DNA of 36,452 bases from Bacilli bacterium (GTDB lineage: Bacteria > Bacillota_I > Bacilli_A > RFN20 > CAG-826), in assembly GCA_024683495.1 (NCBI GenBank), contig JAIKYF010000143.1, positions 1 through 36,452 on the forward strand, written 5' to 3'. Every line of letters begins with the position of its first letter. Within the stretch, counting starts at the first letter, position 1. The notes beneath the pieces were generated by a model. It was not told the DNA's origin. It did not search any database and saw nothing but the letters and a program-made list of their open reading frames with translations. The position numbers and the translations under genes were made by a program. Shown here in pieces: positions 15,094-23,999 of this stretch.

Positions 15094-16326
15094 CTATTCT
15101 TTTGGCTCTTCTTCCGGTTTATTTACCTTTTCAGCAGGAGCATCTTCGGGCTCTTTGCTCTCCTCCGGTTCTTCCTTGCCAAACACGTAATTATATTCAG
15201 AGAAGTCCCAGTCGGCATGTTTCTTGGTGACTTTGTTTAAGGCATCCTCAAGCATTGATAGTTCGATTTCACGACGGTCGTCAGGTAATTTTCCTAAAAC
15301 CGACGCGGCGCGCCCGATGGCTTGTTCAGATTCACTGAAGGAATCTTCGACTAATCCAGAAGCCAATAAATAAGCACGAATGGCGGCTCCGCTTGAGAGG
15401 TTGGCCATATACTTCTTGTCGTCTAATGGAAGCGAGATGAAGTGTTCTTTAGCTTCTTCAAAGGCGCGAGTTTGTAAGATAATGGCACATTTGTTAGAAG
15501 TGGCCTCATGGTAGATGTTGCTAGAGACCTTGTTCTTGCATTCGATTGTGTAATCCAAAATCATCATCGCGCCATCGTAATTTCTTTCCTTAAACATCTT
15601 ATATAAAGTAACGTCGTTGATTCTCGATGTGAAATCAGTGACGTCCTTGTAAATAGAAGTCTTTTCAACCGGCTTTCCAATGGAAGCATTATATTCAGAA
15701 AGAAGAAGTTCATTATAAGCAACTCTATTGGTGGAGTTGGTCAAGATGGTGAGTAAATAGCCATCGTTTTTGGAATCAAGCGGGGCAGGGAAGATATCAT
15801 AAAGATAAATCATCGCGGCAACACCGATAACGATGACGCCCATCAAATATCCCCACCAGAGCCAAGCGCCTTTATTGATGTTCCCAAGAACGATCAAAAC
15901 GGCACAGGCAACGATTTCGGCAAGCAAGAACAAGAACGGCATAAAAATCATTGGGGTCGGGTTGTTCTTTTTGACGTCGGTAGGAATAATCTTGGTTTCG
16001 CCAGTTAAGCCATCCCATTTTCCAAAACCAAAATGCATCTTATCGTCTTCGCCTCTTTTAAAAGCAAACCCCAAGCAAACCCAAGATAAAATCTTATATT
16101 TACCGATTTTTGCCCCTAATAAGTGGCCTAATTCGATAAGTAATGCGTTCAAGAAGATTGCAATGATGATCGCAATCAAAATGAACCAGATCGAGCCAGA
16201 TGGGCCGAATGGGGAAGTAGTGGTTGTAGTGGTAACAAACGGACGAATGATCGCAAACGCCAAAATCACGGCGATTATAAGCATCAATCCGTATGCAACG
16301 TAGCCCATTACATCATTTTTCTTCAT
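15094..16326 (-). CDS. M50-like (site-2-protease-related) membrane protein lacking the first zinc His
   Basis: 410 residues. Hydrophobic segments lie at about 8-30, 45-66, 126-146 and 157-176. The segment LLIELGHLLGAKIGKYK (62-78) aligns with the HExGH zinc motif of M50 proteases, but the first His is Ile64 (codon ATC at 16137-16135). The second metal motif is present as FPAPLDSKNDGYL (D187). The rest is a soluble, mostly helical region of about 200 residues, with an acidic, Pro- and Glu-rich C terminus (EEPEESKEPEDAPAEK). A Thr-rich run sits at 32-37. With one ligand missing, proteolysis is unlikely; a scaffold or substrate-binding pseudo-protease is plausible. AGGAGG near the end of the alcohol dehydrogenase gene drives its translation, 13 bases on, so it is the last gene of that unit. 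Confidence 0.78.
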   Translation of the reverse strand: MKKNDVMGYVAYGLMLIIAVILAFAIIRPFVTTTTTTSPFGPSGSIWFILIAIIIAIFLNALLIELGHLLGAKIGKYKILSWVCLGFAFKRGEDDKMHFGFGKWDGLTGETKIIPTDVKKNNPTPMIFMPFLFLLAEIVACAVLIVLGNINKGAWLWWGYLMGVIVIGVAAMIYLYDIFPAPLDSKNDGYLLTILTNSTNRVAYNELLLSEYNASIGKPVEKTSIYKDVTDFTSRINDVTLYKMFKERNYDGAMMILDYTIECKNKVSSNIYHEATSNKCAIILQTRAFEEAKEHFISLPLDDKKYMANLSSGAAIRAYLLASGLVEDSFSESEQAIGRAASVLGKLPDDRREIELSMLEDALNKVTKKHADWDFSEYNYVFGKEEPEESKEPEDAPAEKVNKPEEEPKE

Positions 16327-16339
16327 AAAAAAGCCTCCT

Positions 16340-17512
16340 CTATAAGCAAAGACGATAGATTGCTTCTACGTCCTTTTTATCTAGTGACTGGGGGCAACGA
16401 CCAATCACACGTGTTCCGTTGCCTGTGGCTAGATCTGCTAGAATTGGGAGGTCAGATTCCGTTATTCCAAACTCACTTAAGCGAGTTGGTAAGCCAATTG
16501 AGAGATAGAAATCTCTCATTGCTTCGATACCAATTATAGCCGCTTTTTCGTCATCTTCCACATCTATGTTAAATAAATACCGAGATAAACGGGCAAATTT
16601 TGGCAAATCTTGCTTATAAACATACTTGGCCCAGCCAAGATAACAGATAGCGATTCCCGCACCATGAGGAACATCGGGACGATAGCCTGAAACTGCATGT
16701 TCTAATGGGTGAACCACGAATTGGGAGACTTTTCCAATTGAAGTGAGCCCATCATGCGCTAAAGAGGAAGCGAGCATCATTTGGCCTCTAGCTTCATAAT
16801 TAGTGGGGTTTTGCACGGAATTTTTACCAGAAATCATTGCGTTTTTAACAACCGCAAGCGCCAAATCATCACAAAGTTGATTCTCTTCGGAGAAATTAAA
16901 ATATCTTTCCATGGAGTGCATCATAATGTCTGCGGTTCCGATGGCGGTTTGGTATTTGCTGACGGAATAAGTGAGTTCTGGGTTCTCAATCGCGAATAAT
17001 GGGCGATTCCTCCAATGATTGAAGCCTTGTTTCCTTTTAGTTTCGGGGTTGGTGATGACGCAAGAGTCGCTGGACTCGCTTCCAGCACTCGAAATTGTGA
17101 GAATAACTCCGACGCGAATGGTTCTGTCCGGTGTGACTTTCTTCAAATTAAAATCGAAAGGATCACCGCTATAGTAGTAGGAGGCGGCCACGGCTTTCGA
17201 GGTGTCTATAACAGACCCGCCACCGACGGCAAGAATCATATCAATTTTATTTTCTCGGGCTATTTTTCTGCCTTCGATGACGAATTTAAGCTCTGGGTTG
17301 GGGGTAATCCCTCCTAATTCACAGTGAAAAATGCCTTTTTCATCGAGTCTAGCGATAACACGATCATATAATCCACTCTTTTTGGTGGAATTTCCGCCAT
17401 AAACAACGAGAACACGCTTGAACCCGTATTCGGCAATGATGTTTCCGACCTCGTTCTCTTTTCCTTTTCCAAAAATGATCCTTGTGGGATTGATAAAATC
17501 AAAATCAATCAT
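16340..17512 (-). CDS. Iron-containing alcohol dehydrogenase (butanol-dehydrogenase-like)
   Basis: 390 residues, normal for group III alcohol dehydrogenases. The NAD(P)-binding loop is GGGSVIDTSKA near residues 96-106. Metal-binding His and Asp residues fall in TADIMMHSMERYF, VVHPLEHAVSGYRPDVPHGAG. The N terminus IIFGKGKENEVGNII is typical of the YugJ/BdhA group that reduces aldehydes using NAD(P)H. Substrate cannot be set by sequence. It overlaps the TetR gene upstream by 8 bases, so the regulator probably controls this enzyme. Confidence 0.93.
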   Translation of the reverse strand: MIDFDFINPTRIIFGKGKENEVGNIIAEYGFKRVLVVYGGNSTKKSGLYDRVIARLDEKGIFHCELGGITPNPELKFVIEGRKIARENKIDMILAVGGGSVIDTSKAVAASYYYSGDPFDFNLKKVTPDRTIRVGVILTISSAGSESSDSCVITNPETKRKQGFNHWRNRPLFAIENPELTYSVSKYQTAIGTADIMMHSMERYFNFSEENQLCDDLALAVVKNAMISGKNSVQNPTNYEARGQMMLASSLAHDGLTSIGKVSQFVVHPLEHAVSGYRPDVPHGAGIAICYLGWAKYVYKQDLPKFARLSRYLFNIDVEDDEKAAIIGIEAMRDFYLSIGLPTRLSEFGITESDLPILADLATGNGTRVIGRCPQSLDKKDVEAIYRLCL

Positions 17513-18068
17513 CGTCTTGGTCCTCCTTTAGGGTAAATTCAACAGTCTTATCTAAAATAAAGCTTTCTGACATCGAAAGAACCTTTTCCATCCTCTTTTC
17601 AAGTTTAGTTGGGGATATTTGAGGGTCTTTCAGGCAATTAAATAACTCTGACGAGACGATATTCGCATATCTTCTAGAAACAGCCCGACAAATTTTCATC
17701 GGCAATTGATATTTATCATCTTTTTGCAAAAATATGCTGGTTTTGCTCTGGATTTTTGCAAAAGTGAACTCTTTGATTATATCAGAGGCCGATGAATCAT
17801 AGGTCGATTTTAAGAAAGGTAGATTCTTTTTAAAATATGTGATGAAGGCCAAGAGGACTTCACTTGGGGTATACGCTTTATCAAAACCCTCGACCTCTTC
17901 TGAAAGATAGATTGCTGAAAGGGCGTCGTAAATGTCGACGTAGTGGTAGTAGAAGGTCTGGCGGTGGCAGCCGCAGGAATCGCAGACCATCTTGACGTTG
18001 ATTTCATCAAGAGGTTTGCTGACCATCAACTTTTTCAGGGTTTCTAAGATCGAAGATTCTGTTTTCAT
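17505..18068 (-). CDS. TetR/AcrR-family regulator (DhaS-like)
   Basis: 187 residues. The N-terminal HTH is clear: LETLKKLMVSKPLDEINVKMVCDSCGCHRQTFYYHYVDIYDALSAIY (residues 8-54), with the RQTFYYHY recognition helix diagnostic for this family. Three Cys cluster in or before the recognition helix (CDSCGC), unusual and possibly redox- or metal-sensitive. The C-terminal ligand domain is short and helical. Starts 3 bases after the psuG stop and overlaps the alcohol dehydrogenase by 8 bases. It probably represses the unit in response to an aldehyde, alcohol or related metabolite (inference). Confidence 0.88.
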   Translation of the reverse strand: MKTESSILETLKKLMVSKPLDEINVKMVCDSCGCHRQTFYYHYVDIYDALSAIYLSEEVEGFDKAYTPSEVLLAFITYFKKNLPFLKSTYDSSASDIIKEFTFAKIQSKTSIFLQKDDKYQLPMKICRAVSRRYANIVSSELFNCLKDPQISPTKLEKRMEKVLSMSESFILDKTVEFTLKEDQDDD

Positions 18069-18071
18069 TTC

Positions 18072-18977
18072 TTATTTCTTTAGTTTTGCGTATTCTTTAG
18101 CGATTTGTGCTCCTAGTTTGGCATTATTGATGACGAGTTTGATGTTGGTATCTAAGGAATCTCCGCCAGTCAATTCGACGATTCTCTTTAGAAGGAACGG
18201 GGTAATATCCTTTCCGACGATGCCGTTTTCGTCACATTCTTTGATGGCTTGCTCAATAATCGAGTCAATCTTCTCGTGTGGAATAGCATATTCCTCCGGA
18301 ACCGGATTGGAAATTAAAATGCCTCCGCTTAGACCAAAATCTCTCTTGGCTTTGATGATTTTCGCGGCCTCTTCGGGGGTATCAAAGACATAATCGACGG
18401 GCTTTCCCGAACTCCTGCAGTAGAAGTTGGCAAAATCCTTTTCTTTATAAGAAAGAACGGGTACACCCTGCGTTTCTAAGACTTCTAAGGTTTTGTCGAT
18501 ATCTAAAATGGCCTTGCATCCAGCGCAGACGACGGTAACTGGCTCAGCACCTAATTCATATAAATCTCTAGAGACATCAAAAGTTTTGTCGGCCCCTCTA
18601 TGAACCCCACCGATACCACCAGTGACAAACACTTCAATACCGGCGGCTTTGGCCATCAAGATTGTAGCGCTAACAGTGGTGGCGCCCCATTTCTTCTCGG
18701 CCATGACAATTGGAAAATCTCTTTTAGAGACTTTGGCGATGCCTTTGGTTTTGCCGAATAATTCAATTTCATCTGGAGTCATTCCGACGATTGGTTCTCC
18801 GTCGATAATCCCCATTGTCGCGGGAATCGCTCCATTCTCGCGAATGGTCTTTTCGACGAGCATAGCCGTTTCCACGTTACGAGGGTAAGGCATGCCATGG
18901 GAGATAATCGTGCTTTCTAATGCAACGACTGGCCTTCCTTCTTTTAAAGCTTCCAACACTTCTTTGTTAATCTTCAT
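18072..18977 (-). CDS. psuG: Pseudouridine-5'-phosphate glycosidase
   Basis: 301 residues, full length. PsuG splits pseudouridine-5'-phosphate to ribose-5-phosphate and uracil. Family blocks are all present: ALESTIISHGMPYPRN at the N terminus, GVHRGADKTFDVSRDL, and CAGCKAILDID with the candidate catalytic Lys. The usual partner kinase PsuK and a nucleoside transporter are not in this window. The ATG at 18977 has GGAGGAC 5 to 7 bases upstream. Its grouping with a TetR regulator and an alcohol dehydrogenase is unusual; ribose-5-phosphate salvage may be the metabolic link. Confidence 0.95.
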   Translation of the reverse strand: MKINKEVLEALKEGRPVVALESTIISHGMPYPRNVETAMLVEKTIRENGAIPATMGIIDGEPIVGMTPDEIELFGKTKGIAKVSKRDFPIVMAEKKWGATTVSATILMAKAAGIEVFVTGGIGGVHRGADKTFDVSRDLYELGAEPVTVVCAGCKAILDIDKTLEVLETQGVPVLSYKEKDFANFYCRSSGKPVDYVFDTPEEAAKIIKAKRDFGLSGGILISNPVPEEYAIPHEKIDSIIEQAIKECDENGIVGKDITPFLLKRIVELTGGDSLDTNIKLVINNAKLGAQIAKEYAKLKK

Positions 18978-19021
18978 AATAGTCCTCCAGAAAAGAATTT
19001 TATCGGCAAAACGCGTATATT

Positions 19022-21970
19022 TTACTCGCTTCTAAGTGCAATGACAGGATTTTTCTTCGCGGCGATTCTGGCAGGTATAAATCCCGATATCAGAGCCAAA
19101 ATCGTCGCAGCAACCACCATTATAAGGGAATGAATCAAAGATACATCCGCGATGCTCCCTAAATTATAGCCGGGATAGAGGGTGTTGACGATCGCATTGA
19201 TTGGATAAGTTACAACCCATGTAATCACGACACCTAGAACCCCCGAGACAAAACCTATCACAAAGCATTCTGCCTCAAATAGCCATCCTACGTCGACCTT
19301 CCTCGCTCCACACGCTCTTAAGATTCCGATTTCCTTCTTTCTTTCAACCACCGAAACGTAGGTAATGATGCCGGTCATAATGGAAGAAACCACTAAAGAA
19401 ACAGAAGCAAACATAACCAAAACCATCGTAATCGCATTAACTAAATCAGCGATAGAATCAGTTAAATCCGCCAAAGTATCGGTAAATAAAATCTGTTTGG
19501 TGTCTTCTTTTCCTTTGTTATAGGCTGATAGATAATCCCTCAAGGCCGCTTTAGTTGAGACGCCCATCGGAAAGATGGATATGGATGAAACCACCGCATA
19601 AGAATTGAAGTAAGCAAGGAAATCCGTAATTCCCCAGGTTACATCTTGATATTCATACTCATCGCTAATACGAACCGACCAGGGCTCACCGACAGAATTA
19701 TAGAATTCCGGGGTAGTGAGGACCTCGATCCAGAACTGCAAGAAGTTAAGATAATTGTCGTCTGAGGTGGAAGTGGGGGTATCTGGCAAATATGTGATCT
19801 CCGCTTGCTTGAAGTCGGCGCCTACGCGCTTAGCTAAATATAGGAATCCCGTGACGGTGTTTGTATATCCAGGGATTGTTCCTCTATAAACCCAGCAATA
19901 ATGGTAGGTGTAACAAGAACCAATGAGGTTTTGCACGGTATTCTGATCTAAAGTGACGTTTGAGGATTCTTTCAAAGCCTCGGAAATTTCTTTGGTGTTG
20001 TTCCTCAGTTTCTCTAATCCATCATTCGCGGTCGGGTTTCCGGCGGAGTCTAAATCTCTCCTTAAATAGAACATTTCAGAAGAATTTCTAGCAAGCGTTG
20101 CCCCAGGTCCGTCCTTTGAAGTATCTCCGTTTTCATCTAAATGAGTGTCTGCGACCAACTCTTCGCGTAATTCCGGCAAATACGCCAAAGATGAGGGCAT
20201 CAGATTCAAAACGTTGTCGGAATTAGGGCGAAGAACGCCGACGATCTTTAGTTTGATGGGGTTATATTTCTCATCATCCTCGTAGATTTCCTTGCTTGAA
20301 TCCCGATTATAGAATTCGAAGGTCTTCGTAATTGGCTCAGCTTCAAAACTTAGGCCTTTATTAAGGCTCATGGTTACATTAGTAATGTTCCAAGCGTCAT
20401 AGGTTCTAGTGTAGACATCATGCTCCGCCACATTATAGAAATCGCTGGTTCGATAGCATTTATATTCTTTGTATTTTGTGTCTCCCTCTTTGTCATAAAT
20501 TAACTCTGAGAAGGAGATTTTGGCGTTTCCGACAAAATCTTCGGCCGTTTGATCGCTTCCAACTATGCCTAATGCCGCTAGAATCGAAAAATGAATGCGG
20601 TTGTATTTGTCGGTAACTAAAACGATTTCATCCATTTTCGTGGGGTATTTGCCGTAAATAACGTCATAATTCCTCGAAACGGATTCCTCGACTCCATATA
20701 ATTCGTGGAAAACCGTGCTGGGCAAGCCAGAAATAGAGGAGACGATGCTATTTCCAGAACTAACTCCAGTATAGGCGTCGATTTCCCTCACCGCCCATTC
20801 ACCTTCTGGAGCTCGGTATCCATCTCTCGTCAATAAATGAAGATCGAAATAGTCCTGTCTATACATGATAGAGGAGGTTAAGCCCATATCGACGGTTTTA
20901 TTGATGTAGTTAAAGTAGTCTTGGGTGTAATTATTCCTGTGAGCAACGTATTTTGAGGATTTTGAGTTATATACAACGAGGTTGTTGTCGCTTGGGTATT
21001 CCACCAGGTTCTCCTCGGTCTTCGTGCTGTAAGAAGAATATTGGGTCGGAGTTATGGTAATCGGGACTGACGAGGCAATCGAACCTTCAACCTTGTCGAC
21101 ATAGCCATTAAATCCATTAGAAATGGCCAAAACCAGGGCAACTCCGATAATCCCGATTGAGCACGCGATGGAGGTAAGAATGGTTCTGCTTTTCTTGGTC
21201 TTGAGACTCTTTAGAGAACTCATAAAGGCAGTTCCAACACTCATTGAGGTCTTTTTCCCTTGCAAAACCCCATTATTTTCTATTTTTGGACATTCAAATG
21301 GCTTAGTGTCTGAAGTAATCAGCCCGTCAACCATTTCAATGATTCGATCAGAATATTTATCGGCTAATTCACGGTTGTGGGTAACCATAATCACCAGTCT
21401 CTCTTTGGAGATTTCTTTAAGGATATCCAAAACCTGAACTGAGGTTTTCGTGTCTAAAGCGCCGGTAGGTTCATCGGCCAAGACAACCTTTGGGTTATTA
21501 ACTATCGCTCTAGCGATTGCGACTCGTTGCATTTGGCCGCCCGAAAGCTGATTTGGCTTTTTATGCGCTTCGCTTTCTAGTCCCACTAAAGATAGGGCTT
21601 TGAGGGCACGCTCTTTTCTTTCTTTGTGGCCAATGCCGTTTAGCGTCAGAGATAATTCGACATTCAATAAAACGCTTTGGTGAGGTATAAGATTGTAGTT
21701 TTGGAATACGAATCCGATTTGCTCATTCCTGTAAGAATCCCAGTTTCTATCGGTAAATTCTTTCGTGGTTTTGCCATCGATTAACAGATCGCCTTCATCG
21801 TATTTGTCTAATCCACCGATAATATTCAAAAGAGTGGTTTTGCCACAGCCCGAAGGACCCAAAATCGAAATAAACCCCGATTCTCCAAGCCCCAAAGAAA
21901 TACCTTTGAGAGCAGGATAAGCTTTTTTATCGATGTAGTAACTTTTTTTGATGTCTTTTAATTCAATCAT
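19022..21970 (-). CDS. MacB-like ABC transporter, ATPase fused to FtsX-type permease
   Basis: 982 residues. ATPase at about 1-225: Walker [10 protein letters not shown], signature LSGGQMQR, Walker [14 protein letters not shown]-loop VTHNRE. A linker (225-245) leads to the first membrane helix at about 266-286, then a very large outside region of about 540 residues, then three C-terminal helices (about 845-870, 890-915, 945-968) with the FtsX block [19 protein letters not shown]. This is the type VII (MacB) fold, which transmits force across the membrane and often confers peptide or antibiotic resistance or sheds lipoproteins. The outside domain is larger than in MacB. The start overlaps tadA by 8 bases. 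The linker overlaps, in antisense, copy D of a dispersed motif. Confidence 0.93.
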   Translation of the reverse strand: MIELKDIKKSYYIDKKAYPALKGISLGLGESGFISILGPSGCGKTTLLNIIGGLDKYDEGDLLIDGKTTKEFTDRNWDSYRNEQIGFVFQNYNLIPHQSVLLNVELSLTLNGIGHKERKERALKALSLVGLESEAHKKPNQLSGGQMQRVAIARAIVNNPKVVLADEPTGALDTKTSVQVLDILKEISKERLVIMVTHNRELADKYSDRIIEMVDGLITSDTKPFECPKIENNGVLQGKKTSMSVGTAFMSSLKSLKTKKSRTILTSIACSIGIIGVALVLAISNGFNGYVDKVEGSIASSVPITITPTQYSSYSTKTEENLVEYPSDNNLVVYNSKSSKYVAHRNNYTQDYFNYINKTVDMGLTSSIMYRQDYFDLHLLTRDGYRAPEGEWAVREIDAYTGVSSGNSIVSSISGLPSTVFHELYGVEESVSRNYDVIYGKYPTKMDEIVLVTDKYNRIHFSILAALGIVGSDQTAEDFVGNAKISFSELIYDKEGDTKYKEYKCYRTSDFYNVAEHDVYTRTYDAWNITNVTMSLNKGLSFEAEPITKTFEFYNRDSSKEIYEDDEKYNPIKLKIVGVLRPNSDNVLNLMPSSLAYLPELREELVADTHLDENGDTSKDGPGATLARNSSEMFYLRRDLDSAGNPTANDGLEKLRNNTKEISEALKESSNVTLDQNTVQNLIGSCYTYHYCWVYRGTIPGYTNTVTGFLYLAKRVGADFKQAEITYLPDTPTSTSDDNYLNFLQFWIEVLTTPEFYNSVGEPWSVRISDEYEYQDVTWGITDFLAYFNSYAVVSSISIFPMGVSTKAALRDYLSAYNKGKEDTKQILFTDTLADLTDSIADLVNAITMVLVMFASVSLVVSSIMTGIITYVSVVERKKEIGILRACGARKVDVGWLFEAECFVIGFVSGVLGVVITWVVTYPINAIVNTLYPGYNLGSIADVSLIHSLIMVVAATILALISGFIPARIAAKKNPVIALRSE
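21258..21279 (+). repeat. Dispersed 22-bp motif, copy D, inside the ABC linker
   Basis: Core TTGCAAAACCCCATTATTTT, 20 of 22 bases identical to copy B at 22649-22670. It lies antisense within the coding region for the ATPase-permease linker (residues [10 protein letters not shown]), a place tolerant of insertion. Confidence 0.5.
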
Positions 21971-22439
21971 CGGAATTCCTCCGATTCTTGAAAAATTCCT
22001 TCAATAACGATGAACACTCGTTTTCAAGGACGCCTTTATAGATTAAGGGGCGATTTTTGATTGAAGGATCGTCATAAACTCCGACATGGGATGAAATCGC
22101 GCCGTCCGCTAAATCATCCGCCCCGTAAATTACGGTGGAAATTCTCGCTTGGGCAATCGCCGCGGCACACATTAAGCAAGGCTCTAAAGTCACATATAAG
22201 CGACAATCCGATAATCTCCAATCGCCAAGATTCTTCGCGGCATCTTTCAAAGCCTCGATTTCGGCATGAGAAGAGATGTCGTGATTAGTTTCCCGGCGGT
22301 TATATCCTCTTCCGATGATCTTTTCATCTTTAACTATGACGGCACCGACCGGAACTTCACCAATCTTAAAAGCCTCCTTAGCAAGTTCTAAGGCCTCCGA
22401 CATAAAGAATTCATCATTTATTTTTTGTGCCATTTTCAT
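21963..22439 (-). CDS. tadA: tRNA-specific adenosine-34 deaminase
   Basis: About 158 residues from the ATG at 22439 (an ATG at 22433 is equally possible). Deaminates A34 of tRNA-Arg(ACG) to inosine. Zinc and catalytic sites are HAE in SSHAEIEAL and PCxxC in LEPCLMCAAAI. A longer frame reaching 22511 would run through the 3' part of the SRP RNA and is rejected. Neither start has a Shine-Dalgarno, and a palindrome with an AT-rich -10-like TAAAAT lies directly upstream. The stop overlaps the ABC gene start (ATGATTGA). The serS, SRP RNA, tadA order matches Bacillota origin synteny. Confidence 0.93.
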   Translation of the reverse strand: MKMAQKINDEFFMSEALELAKEAFKIGEVPVGAVIVKDEKIIGRGYNRRETNHDISSHAEIEALKDAAKNLGDWRLSDCRLYVTLEPCLMCAAAIAQARISTVIYGADDLADGAISSHVGVYDDPSIKNRPLIYKGVLENECSSLLKEFFKNRRNSDD

Positions 22440-22442
22440 AAT

Positions 22443-22468
22443 TTTACTAGTTACAAGTAACAAGTAAA
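22443..22468. promoter_or_regulatory. Palindrome directly upstream of tadA
   Basis: TTTACTAG, TTACAAGTAA, CAAGTAAA: a 26-bp imperfect inverted repeat (11 of 13 pairs) with the inner perfect GTTAC-AA-GTAAC. It covers the likely promoter and start zone of tadA. A similar-looking 19-bp palindrome lies before the S4 gene (31165-31183). Confidence 0.45.
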
Positions 22469-22492
22469 AGATGCTAAGAAGCCAAAAAGTCC

Positions 22493-22581
22493 AAAATAAA
22501 AACCACCGCACAAGCGCCCTGATCTTATGGCTGCTACCTTCCGGTCCTGACCAGGTTCGAAGAGTTCACCTCGCGATGGCA
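22493..22581 (-). ncRNA. ffs: Small bacterial signal recognition particle RNA (4.5S type)
   Basis: The minus strand carries the conserved SRP domain CCTGGTCAGGACCGGAAGG followed by TAGCAGCC: the GGAA tetraloop with its Ffh-binding symmetric and asymmetric loops. The ends pair (GCCATCGC near 22580 with GCGGTGG at 22509-22503), giving an RNA of roughly 80-90 bases without an Alu domain, and a T-rich tail follows. It pairs with Ffh to target membrane proteins. Ends are estimated. Confidence 0.93.
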
Positions 22582-22586
22582 TAGAT

Positions 22587-22595
22587 ATTATAGCA
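22587..22595 (-). promoter_or_regulatory. ffs: Extended -10 promoter of the SRP RNA
   Basis: Minus strand TGC-TATAAT (22595-22587), placing the start near 22580 where the RNA stem begins. No -35 match. Confidence 0.7.
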
Positions 22596-22648
22596 AAGAA
22601 ATCATCTTTGGGGTATCTTTTGATAATTGGACTTTAATTTTCAAATTT

Positions 22649-22670
22649 CCATGCAAAACCGCATTATTTT
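22649..22670 (+). repeat. Dispersed 22-bp motif, copy B
   Basis: Core ATGCAAAACCGCATTATTTT between the SRP RNA promoter and the serS terminator. Matches copy C (31301-31322, minus) at 19 of 22 and copy D at 20 of 22. Confidence 0.6.
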
Positions 22671-22673
22671 ATC

Positions 22674-22697
22674 AAAAAAGCAGAGCCGAAGCCCTGC
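22674..22697 (-). terminator. Rho-independent terminator after serS
   Basis: Minus strand GCAGGGC-TTCG-GCTCTGC followed by TTTTTT: a 7-bp stem with a TTCG tetraloop. Ends the S4-recF-gyrB-gyrA-GT-serS unit. Confidence 0.92.
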
Positions 22698-22717
22698 CTT
22701 AATGGTTATGTTTAAGC

Positions 22718-23998
22718 TTATTTGATAGGCTTAAGGACGCTGAGCCCACCCATGAATGGTCTTAAGACTTCTGGGATGATGACCGAGCCATCGGCTTGCT
22801 GATTCTGTTCAAGAAGAGCAGGGAAGACGCGGGAGGTCGCTAAGCCAGAACCGTTGAGGGTGTGGCAGAAGTGGACTTTGCCTTCTTTATCCTTATAACG
22901 GATCATTCCTCTACGAGCTTGGTAGTCTCTTGCGTTAGAAACCGAGGAAACTTCCTTATAGATGCCCATTGAAGGAATCCAAACTTCGATATCGTAGGTT
23001 CTCGCCATTGAATGGGAGCAATCGCCAGCCGCCAATTTGTCGAGTTGGTAGCAAAGACCAAGTCCCTCAAGGAGTCTCTTGGCTTTTTCGACCAATTCAT
23101 CGAAGGCTTTGTCAGAGCCATCATCGGTGGTGTATTGGACCATTTCTACTTTGTCGAATTGATAGCCTCTGATCATGCCTCTTTCTTCGGTTCTATAGGA
23201 GCCGGCTTCCTTACGGTAGCAGGGGGTATAGGCGAAATATTTCTTTGGGAGATCATCTTCGGAAAGGATTTCGTTGCGGTGGATATTGACTAACGCGGTT
23301 TCGGCGGTTGGAAGAATGAATTTCCTTGGTTCGGAGCCTTCTAACCAGAAGACGTCTTCCTTGAATTTGGGGAATTGTCCGGCGGTGAAGCCCGAATCCT
23401 CATTAAGAATGTGAGGAGGGAGAATCATCGTATATCCATCGGCGATATGGGTGGAGATGAAATAATTAAGTAAAGCCCATTCAAGTTGGGCGCCAAGGCC
23501 AGTATAGAGCCAGGTTCCAGAACCAGAGATCTTCGCGGCTCTCTTATAGTCGATAAGGCCAAGAGATTCAGCGAGCTCGACATGATCTTTGGGTTTGAAG
23601 CCGTCGAATGTTGGTTTCTTGCCAAAGGAATAAACCGGGGTATTATTTTCTTTTCCGCCGGCGGCCAAGTCAGGATCTGGCATATTTGGAAGAACTTCCA
23701 CTTGGGCTTGAATCTCTTTCTTAACCTCTTCAAGGCGTTGCTCTTTAGCTTTGTTTTGAGCCGCCAATTCTTTGACTTTCGCGAAAATTTCCTGGACATT
23801 TCCGCCTTCTTTTTTAATTTGGGGCACGCTGTTTGAGAGTTTGTTCTGCTCAGCTTTGTTGGCTTCGACTTCCTTTAATAAGGCCCTTCTTTCTTTGAAT
23901 AAAGCAAGAAGTGGCTCGGGGTTGAAGTCCCAGCCTTTTTTCGCGAGAGCCTCTTTTACGTATTCAGGCTTCTCTTCAATCAATTTCAAATCGATCAT
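22718..23998 (-). CDS. serS: Seryl-tRNA synthetase
   Basis: 426 residues, normal. Charges tRNA-Ser (and tRNA-Sec where present). N-terminal coiled-coil arm at about 28-100 (KERRALLKEVEANKAEQNKL...). Class II motif 2 is CYRKEAGSYRTEERGMIRGYQF; motif 3 is GSGLATSRVFPALLEQNQ. The ATG at 23998 has GGAGGAC upstream, which lies in the end of the glycosyltransferase gene (stop at 24000), so translation is coupled. Only one base separates the two genes. Confidence 0.97.
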   Translation of the reverse strand: MIDLKLIEEKPEYVKEALAKKGWDFNPEPLLALFKERRALLKEVEANKAEQNKLSNSVPQIKKEGGNVQEIFAKVKELAAQNKAKEQRLEEVKKEIQAQVEVLPNMPDPDLAAGGKENNTPVYSFGKKPTFDGFKPKDHVELAESLGLIDYKRAAKISGSGTWLYTGLGAQLEWALLNYFISTHIADGYTMILPPHILNEDSGFTAGQFPKFKEDVFWLEGSEPRKFILPTAETALVNIHRNEILSEDDLPKKYFAYTPCYRKEAGSYRTEERGMIRGYQFDKVEMVQYTTDDGSDKAFDELVEKAKRLLEGLGLCYQLDKLAAGDCSHSMARTYDIEVWIPSMGIYKEVSSVSNARDYQARRGMIRYKDKEGKVHFCHTLNGSGLATSRVFPALLEQNQQADGSVIIPEVLRPFMGGLSVLKPIK

Positions 23999-23999
23999 G

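Noticed and set aside
22440-22511. Extension of tadA upstream to 22511
   Set aside because: Would overlap the SRP RNA and adds a hydrophobic stretch not found in TadA.
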